Source: Chlorella sorokiniana (lineage: Eukaryota; Chlorophyta; Trebouxiophyceae; Chlorellales; Chlorellaceae). Taken from it: a DNA stretch of 64,000 nucleotides. How positions within the stretch are numbered: the first letter of the stretch is position 1; each line of letters begins with the position of its first letter. Below the pieces are notes generated by a model, which had not been told where the DNA came from, made no database searches, and worked only from the letters and a program-made list of their open reading frames with translations. Made by a program: the position numbers and the translations under genes. The DNA is taken from assembly GCA_025917655.1 (NCBI GenBank), contig CP084619.1, positions 3,081,001-3,145,000 of the forward strand. Direction: 5' to 3'. Positions 57,901-64,000 of the stretch are shown piece by piece.

Positions 57901-57950
57901 GATGCGCATGCGATGGCCAAAGCCCGCACGACGGCGCTGCTGACTGCCAT
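54940..57950 (-). CDS. Pentatricopeptide-repeat protein
   Basis: PPR proteins bind organelle RNA, one base per repeat. From the ATG at 57950 (MAVSSAVVRALAIACASKHM, a likely transit region) PPR motifs follow: SYNTYQALISLAVKTGRLDA near 57340, NVVTYCGLISALGRERRRRG near 57240, DVRAYNILLSGHSRAANTRA near 56880, SAVTYNTLVDGYVRARDLGA near 56780, DVWTYSTLVKGHVQ near 56670, TCVTFTTLIDGHVRAGGMEA near 56370, NAVTYNSLLRGYAA near 56260, DALTYTILIQAHGRLGQVAE near 55950, DLRAYNAMVDALARNGDMAA near 55830. It ends in a basic region (RRREARRKNVQLERFKFWLG) and YYDSEHDASSDWD before the TGA at 54940. Around 56030-56080 two one-base frame changes in G-runs are needed for VDTFNTLMAAAV to join its neighbours. Confidence 0.85.
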
Positions 57951-58418
57951 TCGTGGCGGCAAGCTACCACCCGAAACTCCCAACTGCGACCCTGTGGGCC
58001 TGGCAAAACAAATGTCTGGGCTTCAGTAAATCGTACAGGCCACTGTGGGGAGAATGCACGTGATTTTGTGGCCAGACGTGTGCTGAGGCCATCATAGCAT
58101 GCCGCCGCTGCCTGCAGCTGCCGCACCACATCCAGTGCCATGCCATATGCTAAGCCAGCCGGGTAGAATTACATATGCGCCATGGCTATTCACCATGAAT
58201 ACCTGTCAACGAAATCACTGAGCAAGCAGCAGCAGCAGCATAGCCACAAGGACGAGGGGTTGAAGGCAAGTGCGGGGAGCCTCCCCATGATAACTGGCAG
58301 AACAAGAATGAAGAAGGAAACAAAAGGGAACTGTGTGCTCCACTCACAGCGTGCAAGGGTGCCAAAACTGGTGACGTTTCGTTGCAGTTTATACAAAGAT
58401 CATGACTACGGCAGCGGC
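57951..58418. other. Spacer between PPR and APP1-like genes
   Basis: 468 bp: promoter and 5' UTR of the PPR gene and 3' flank of the APP1-like gene. No gene or repeat recognised. Confidence 0.4.
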
Positions 58419-61400
58419 TCAGCTTAGCACCGCTGGACCAAATGCTGACAGGTCAGACAAAGCTTCGGAGCGGGCTGGGGAGGGCGGCGGCAGCCGACTG
58501 CCCCTCAAAGTGTCGCCCTCCATCAAGCCCGGGATCGCCAGGGCGGAACTTGCAGCCGTGGCGGCAGCACATGATTGGCGGCCCGCAAGTCTGCAGCGCA
58601 GGACACGGGGAGCGCGTTGGCAGGCGGCCAGAGGGGCGGGGAGCGTGGCGCCGGCCCGCGCGGCAGGCGTAGACTGACCGGCGTTGAGGTGCTTCAGCGC
58701 CTTGCCCAGGTTGCGGCCCGCATGGCGACCGCCGTAGCGTGCCCAGATGCGGCGGAAGTCTGCTGCGGCGGCGACGCACACGCGGTGCAGCGCCTCTGGC
58801 GTGAGCAGCCCGCCCTCGTGCGCCTGCACCGCCATGCCCACGTGGCTCCTGGCAAACTGAATGCCGCGCTGCTGCCAGGACGCCCGCCACTGGCTCTTGG
58901 CCGTCTTGCTGCTGCGCAGCATCGAGTAGGTGACGCCTGGAGGGTGGGGGGGGACGGGGTGGACGGGGCAAGGCGCCACAGACCGAGGCGTGGCTGCACC
59001 TTGGCGGCCGCTGCCCTTGGCGGGTGTCGGTTGGCAGGCAGCGGGCAAACGGCGCCCAACTCGTCGATTGGCCGGCAAGGCTGCAAAGGCGAGGTGGGTG
59101 CCGGCCCCGCCTCACCTGTGGGCACCACCTTGTGCATGAGGCAGGACAGCAGGCGGCTGCGCTGGCCGGGGCCCAGGCTCTGGCGCATCGACGACCACAG
59201 GATCTCGGCGCAGAGCAGGTCACCCTGCAGGGGGCTACCGGCTGGGCATCGCAGTTGAATGCGCTGTGGCAAGGGACAGACCCGCCCACGCGCCCACCGC
59301 CCACCTGGCCGTTGTCGCCGATCAGGACGAAGCAGGCCTCAGGGTAGATGGCTGCGTACTCGCGGAACCGGCTCAGCTTCTTGGCGGCCAGCTGCTGGTA
59401 GAGGGCTGCGGGAGAGGGAGGGGCGGCCAGGGGGCGTGGTGTGAGGGGGCACCTCAGCCGCTCCAGGCACTAGCCCGGCGGGCTGCGCCGCAACAGGTCA
59501 GCGCTGGCAGCTGCAGGGGCTGCAGGCCCACCCGCCACAGCTGTCTTGGAGTCCTCGGGGGCGCCAGCGCGGGGAACCAGGTCACCACGCCCAGCCACTG
59601 CAGCAGCGCCTTGGGGCCCGAGGTCATGGCACCCAGCAGCATGGTGGGGCTGGTGTCCAGTTCGCCGCGGTGCACAAAGGGCTGGAAGTACTTGCGGTAC
59701 GCCTCCCACTCCGTCAGACCCTGGCGCAACGGAGAGGAGGGAAAGGAAAGGGGGGGGGGGATGGTGGAGGGGCGGCGCGAGTGCCCGGAGGGCGGGTAAG
59801 TTGGGAAGGCTGGGCTGGCGGCAGCCAAGGCAGCACACAGCAGTGCACCCTGCAGACTGGCCCCACCAAGACCAGCCCACCCACCCTGCATCTAGCAGCC
59901 ACCCGCCCGCCCCCACCTCCCTGCCAACCCACCTTGTACGACTCGGGCGGGCCGACAGGAACACCAGGTTGCTGCCCTCCTGGTGGGCCGCGCATCCCGG
60001 GCTGGGCGGCAGGCCCCGCTGCTGTCGAAGCCGCCGCTCAGGCTGCGCCAATGCGGGAAGGCGTGGCGAGAGTGCGGGGCAGCCGTGGTGACCAGAGGGC
60101 GCAGGCGCGAGGTGAGGGTGTCGGCCAGGTCGGCGGCTCCCTCGCGTGGCGCCGCCGCCGCGCTGCTGGCGCCCCAAGTGCTGCCCGCCAGGCTGCCCTC
60201 CTCCGCCACCAAGAAAGCGCCGCTGGTGCTCTGCGGCGACGTGCCGGCGGGGGACAGCAGCGGCTCCCCGGCAGGCAGCTGCCGCGAGCTGGAAGGGGAC
60301 AGCACCTGCTGCCCCGCCGACCGGCGCGGCCCCAGTAGCCCGGGCCGCGGCGAACGTGGCGGCCGCCCCAAAGCCCCGCTGCTCCCTAGCCCGCTGCTGC
60401 TGTGCAGCAGGGAGGGCACGGGCACAGGCGGCGTGGGTCGGCCGCCGGCGGGCTGCCCCTCGACGGCCGTGGCCCCCGCAGCCAGCCCATCCTGCTGCGC
60501 TGTGCTGCCGCCGCTGTCGCTCCGCCCATAGGGCTTGGGCAAGCTGAAGGTTGGCTCCGCGCTGAGCTCCGGTGGGGGCGTGCGCTCTGCATCAGCGGCG
60601 CGCGGCGACCTCCCGCCCGGCTCCTCCTCGCCGCCGCTGACCTCTCCGCTGGCGGGCGCGCCCGGCAGCACCATGGGTTGCTGGCGCTGCGCGGCGCGCA
60701 GGCGTTGCAGGGCTGCCTGGTATCGCCGTGCGAAGCAGCGGTCCAACTCCGCGTAGAGGCTGAGGGCACCCGGATAGTAGCACTTCCTGTGTGTGTGCAG
60801 CGCAGGAGAGGGGCGGGGGCAGCACGGTGGATGGGCTGGCACTGCAGACCCACACCACCCTGCCCTCCACGCCCCAGGTGCACCTGCCAGCCTCACTTGG
60901 GGTAGCGGGTGTCGGAGCCCGCAGGGAAGGAACCCCGAGGAGAAGACGGTGTCGTCGACGTCAGACAGCAGCTTGAGCACCACGCCTGGGGGCCGCCGGG
61001 CACCGCCCGCCAAAACTCGTCCAGCAGCGCCCGGCCCTCCACAGCCAGGTGCTCCATCACCTGCTGCTGCAGCGCACCCTGCGTGGACACACGGGCGGCA
61101 GCGCGCGGTTAAGGGCATGCCGAACAGCACGCCGCGCTGCCACAAGCTGCTGGAACATAGCGGGGCCTGGGCACCAGACGCCCTGCAAGCCCAGGCGGCT
61201 GGCTGCGCACAGCCGGCAGCGCCTGCAGGTCGTTGTAGCAGAGCTTGTAGCAGGTGTGGTAGTCGCCACCGTCGTCCAGGTAGTTCTTCAGCAGCGTCAG
61301 CTCCAGCCCCGCGTGTTGAGCAGCACGGCAGCGGCCCACAGCTGGCGCTGCGGTCGGTAGCGCATGCCCACCTTCTGCAGGGCGTCAACCAGCACAGACC

Positions 61401-62576
61401 TGCAGGCGGGCAGGCAGGCGCCTGAAACGCGCCACCCTACGCAGCGGGACTTCGCCGCAAACAACACCCTGCACAATGCACCGGCCTCTCAGAAGCCCCC
61501 CCCAACAACAACACACCCACCCACCTCGTCTCCGTGGTCAGGTCCTGCAGGCGGCCCCTGGTGAGCAGCTGCATGGTGGAGCGCGAGCAGACCTCCACCA
61601 TGGCGGGGGCGTTGATGGTGCACAGGATGTAGTTCAGCTCGTCGCATTCGGCCTGGGCAGGGGGCGGGCAGGTGGAGCAGCGGCTCGAGGCTCGTGGTGG
61701 CGGCTGCCGCCAGTGACCCACAAACGCATGTGGTGGGGCACACAGCATGGCTGGCCCCTCCTCGCCTGCTCCAACAGCGTGTGCAGCGCTTGACGCAGCC
61801 GCCGCATGGTGCCGCTCATGCGTGCCCACAGCTGGCGTGCGCCCAGCGTGGCGCCCGCCCGTGCGAGATGGTGCCCACAATGTCCATCAGCCGCTCAGCC
61901 TTGCCCTGCGCCTCGGGCGTCCGAAGCCGGGTGCGCAGCCGCCGCGTGGCCTCTATCTCCATCAGGGTGAGGCCCTGCAGGCGCCCGCCGAGTGGGGGAA
62001 GGCCAAGGGTCGACGGCAGCCTGTAAGCAGCTCAGGACTGGCAGCAGCTGCATGCTGCCGCGGCGCTGTCCATTATCTATCCTGGTGCTGCCAGTGGTGC
62101 TCCTTGGAGCCGCAGCGCCCACCTTGCTCTTCACAACCTCATCCTCAATCATGGACGCTGCCATGATCTGCGACAGGACATCATATCACGACAGTTGCAT
62201 CTGGTAGAACGCTGGACTTCGCGACAAACAAGACCCGCTGAAGCTTACCGCGCTGAGGAAGACCCACATCATCCCCAAGCCTTCGATACTTTGCAGCCAG
62301 CGCACAAGAACCACACCAATTGCACATGCCAGCAGGTACCAGAACAACCGACGCGCTGTCCGGCTGCATAGGTACGGGTGAACAGGGTGAGGGACTAGCG
62401 AGTCAGCGGCACTGGCGGCGGTGCACAAGGCGGGGCAGCCGCGAGCTCCTCAGCAACGTTGCATGGCCCATTTCGCTGTGTCAGATGATTGGGGTACCCT
62501 ACCTGAAGTGCAGAAGCGTTTTTTCGCTCGCAATCCACAGGACAAAGCTCCCCACCAGCAAAGGAACGGTATACAT
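58419..62576 (-). CDS. APP1-type (DUF2183) phosphatase-like membrane protein
   Basis: From the ATG at 62576 two membrane segments appear: MYTVPLLVGSFVLWIASEK and, in the next exon, RLFWYLLACAIGVVLVRWLQ near 62340. Helical exons follow (ECDELNYILCTINAPAMVEV near 61640; LELTLLKNYLDDGGDYHTCY near 61270). The APP1 catalytic domain starts with GVVLKLLSDVDDTVFSSG near 60980, containing the DxDxT motif of HAD-like phosphatases; in yeast App1 this domain dephosphorylates phosphatidate. A long low-complexity insertion (about 60720-60070) precedes NLVFLSARP near 59970, GLTEWEAYRKYFQPFVHRGE near 59710, CFVLIGDNGQGD near 59310, and the C-terminal part to 58419. An upstream in-frame start near 62681 is possible. 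Phosphatidate as substrate is inference. Confidence 0.75.
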
Positions 62577-62889
62577 GACTACTGGTCGTGGCCGACAGGC
62601 ACCAGCAGCCTGCTGAGCCGCTGGCGCCCGGCGGCACTGCTGCTGGAAGTGTCCGAGAGCAACTGGCAACCCAACCGGCACCGTGCACAGCTCACACGAT
62701 GGCCTGTATGATTGCGGGACCTTGAAATAACATTGGGAGACCTGCTAAAGATGCAGTGCGTCACTTGGCGCTCGCAATGAAAGTCTGAGCTGGCAACTTG
62801 TGGCCACATGTGGGAAAACCTTTATTCAGCTAGCGGTGTGTTGGCATGCACACACTGCAGACACAACAGGTCGTCGCTACGTACGTGAG
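62577..62889. other. Divergent spacer, APP1-like and AAMP-like genes
   Basis: 313 bp between divergent start codons. AT content is higher than in the genes. Nothing specific recognised. Confidence 0.4.
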
Positions 62890-64000
62890 ATGGTTGGCAC
62901 AGCAGAAAAAGCTTATGTGGGCGACGGAGAAGGGCAGCTTGAAGAGGGCGCCCAAGTGCTAGCTGACCTCGATGGCGATTTGCCAGATGGTGACTCGTCA
63001 CTGCACCCTCTTCCAAAGTGCATGTTGCACATGCGGCAGCCAGCAATCAAAGCGCTTGAGTTTTTCTTCGTTCCTCTTTGCCGAACATCAGTTTACACTC
63101 GATTGATTTCAACAACGTAGCCACAGTAGCTGCAAAGGCACTGACGGCTTGCCCCAGCCTGCATGACGGCGGCGACCGACGTCTCGGCATTGATCAAGTG
63201 CATTTCGCTGTGCTGCCTGATGGTGCAGAGGGTGACATGAGCGATGGAGATGGCGGGGAGGAGGAGGGTGACGACGTAGGAGTGGCAGAGGAGCAGGATG
63301 ACAGCATTCATGCGTTCACCGGTCACACAGGCAAGCCGGCGCGTTGGTTTCTGCGCAGCAATCACGCTCGATGTAGTCCGGGCACCATGCACCTCGTCCA
63401 CATGTACTGCTGTGCGCTGTGCAGGCGGTGTGTATTCGGTGGCGTGGAGCCCCGACAGGCCGATATGGTGGCCACTGGCGGCTCTGACGACCGCGCGTAC
63501 ATCTGGCGGGTTGGGCAGGAGGCGTTTGAGGAGACGGGGGCGCGGTGCTGGAGCTGACGGGGCACACAGACACGGTCGGTGCCCTAGCCTTCAGTGCGGA
63601 TGGCAGCAGCCTGGCTAGCGGCGGCATGGATGGCTGCTTGCGGGTGTGGGAGGTGGCCAGCGGGCGCTGCATCCAGGTGCTGGAGGGCCCCGGCGATGCT
63701 GTGGAGTGGCTCAGCTGGCACCCCAAGGGCAACGTGGTGCTGGCGGGTGCCGCAGACTTCACGGCTTGGATGTGGCTGGCGCAGACGGGGGCCTGCATGC
63801 AGGTGTGCCGCCAGAGGCGCCAGGCTGGGCTAGCTGTGCTGGGCCAGCTGCTGCTGGCGGGCCCTGCTGCGCCGCCGGCAGACCTTGACGCGCTCTCCTT
63901 CACAGGTGTTCTCCGGGCACAGCGGCCCCGTGACCTGCGGCGCTTTCACCCCTGACGGCAAGGCGGTGGTGACGGGCGGCGGCGAGGGCGATGCTTCGCT
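62890..64000 (+). CDS. AAMP/Sqt1-like WD40 protein, 5' part only
   Basis: The WD40 family of human AAMP and yeast Sqt1 (a chaperone of ribosomal protein uL16) has the order seen here. Start MVGTAEKAYVGDGEGQLEEG (ATG 62890), an acidic region (MSDGDGGEEEGDDVGVAEEQ), then WD blades: DSIHAFTGHT, GGVYSVAWSPD, DMVATGGSDDRAYIWRVGQE, VLELTGHTDTVGALAFSADG, LASGGMDGCLRVWEVASGRC, AVEWLSWHPKGNVVLAGAAD, FTAWMWLAQTGACMQ, then a small intron and VFSGHSGPVTCGAFTPDGK at the right edge. The intron 63331-63424 begins with GC. Two one-base frame changes lie near 63460 and 63540. The gene continues beyond 64000. Confidence 0.85.

Noticed and set aside
57951-57983. Earlier start of the PPR protein at 57983
   Set aside because: The codon there is TTG; the first ATG in frame is at 57950.

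Overview
The window looks like nuclear DNA of a coccoid green alga, most likely a trebouxiophyte related to Chlorella or Coccomyxa. Evidence: GC-rich sequence, genes cut by many short introns, plastid and mitochondrial proteins with algal or plant relatives (plastid BCCP, RAP and PPR proteins, a TOPRIM RNase M5, a gamma-carbonic anhydrase), TGTAA poly(A) signals, an Osser/copia-type LTR element, and poly(A)-tailed LINEs resembling Zepp.

Layout. Positions 1 to about 20,990 are almost entirely nested transposable elements. A nearly complete two-ORF LINE (LINE-A, minus strand, 1-5516) carries an inserted 5'-truncated LINE tail. It is followed by a perfect (CAA)n microsatellite of about 82 units. 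Next come two head-to-head pieces of a Ty1/copia element (6172-12654) that contain LINE material between their own parts. From 12.7 to 20.9 kb several copies of a second LINE family (LINE-B) lie inside one another in both orientations, ending in a tandem array of their 3' UTR. The copia LTR holds a striking array of perfect heat-shock elements, the best candidate here for a new regulatory observation.

Positions 21,074-64,000 are gene-rich. In order: an OPR/RAP-SAP organelle RNA protein (-), plastid acetyl-CoA carboxylase biotin carrier (+), type I asparaginase (-), sterol delta8-delta7 isomerase EBP (-), MRG15/Eaf3-like chromatin protein (+), a small basic protein (+), a Wee1-like kinase with a long C-terminal tail (-), an LRR protein with an unrecognised C-terminal region (+), a golgin-84-like protein (-), a gamma-carbonic-anhydrase-like protein (-), ATG18/WIPI (-), RNase M5 (+), a PPR protein (-), an APP1-type DxDxT phosphatase-like membrane protein (-), and the start of an AAMP-type WD40 protein (+), which runs off the right edge.

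The genes are not an operon or one pathway. Divergent pairs share short intergenic spacers, as little as 101 bp. At least four introns appear to use GC-AG borders. Several otherwise convincing genes need one-base frame changes, some in homopolymer runs, which suggests residual consensus errors. Exon borders were derived by eye from splice motifs and protein continuity; where I give only an outer span, internal exons are approximate.
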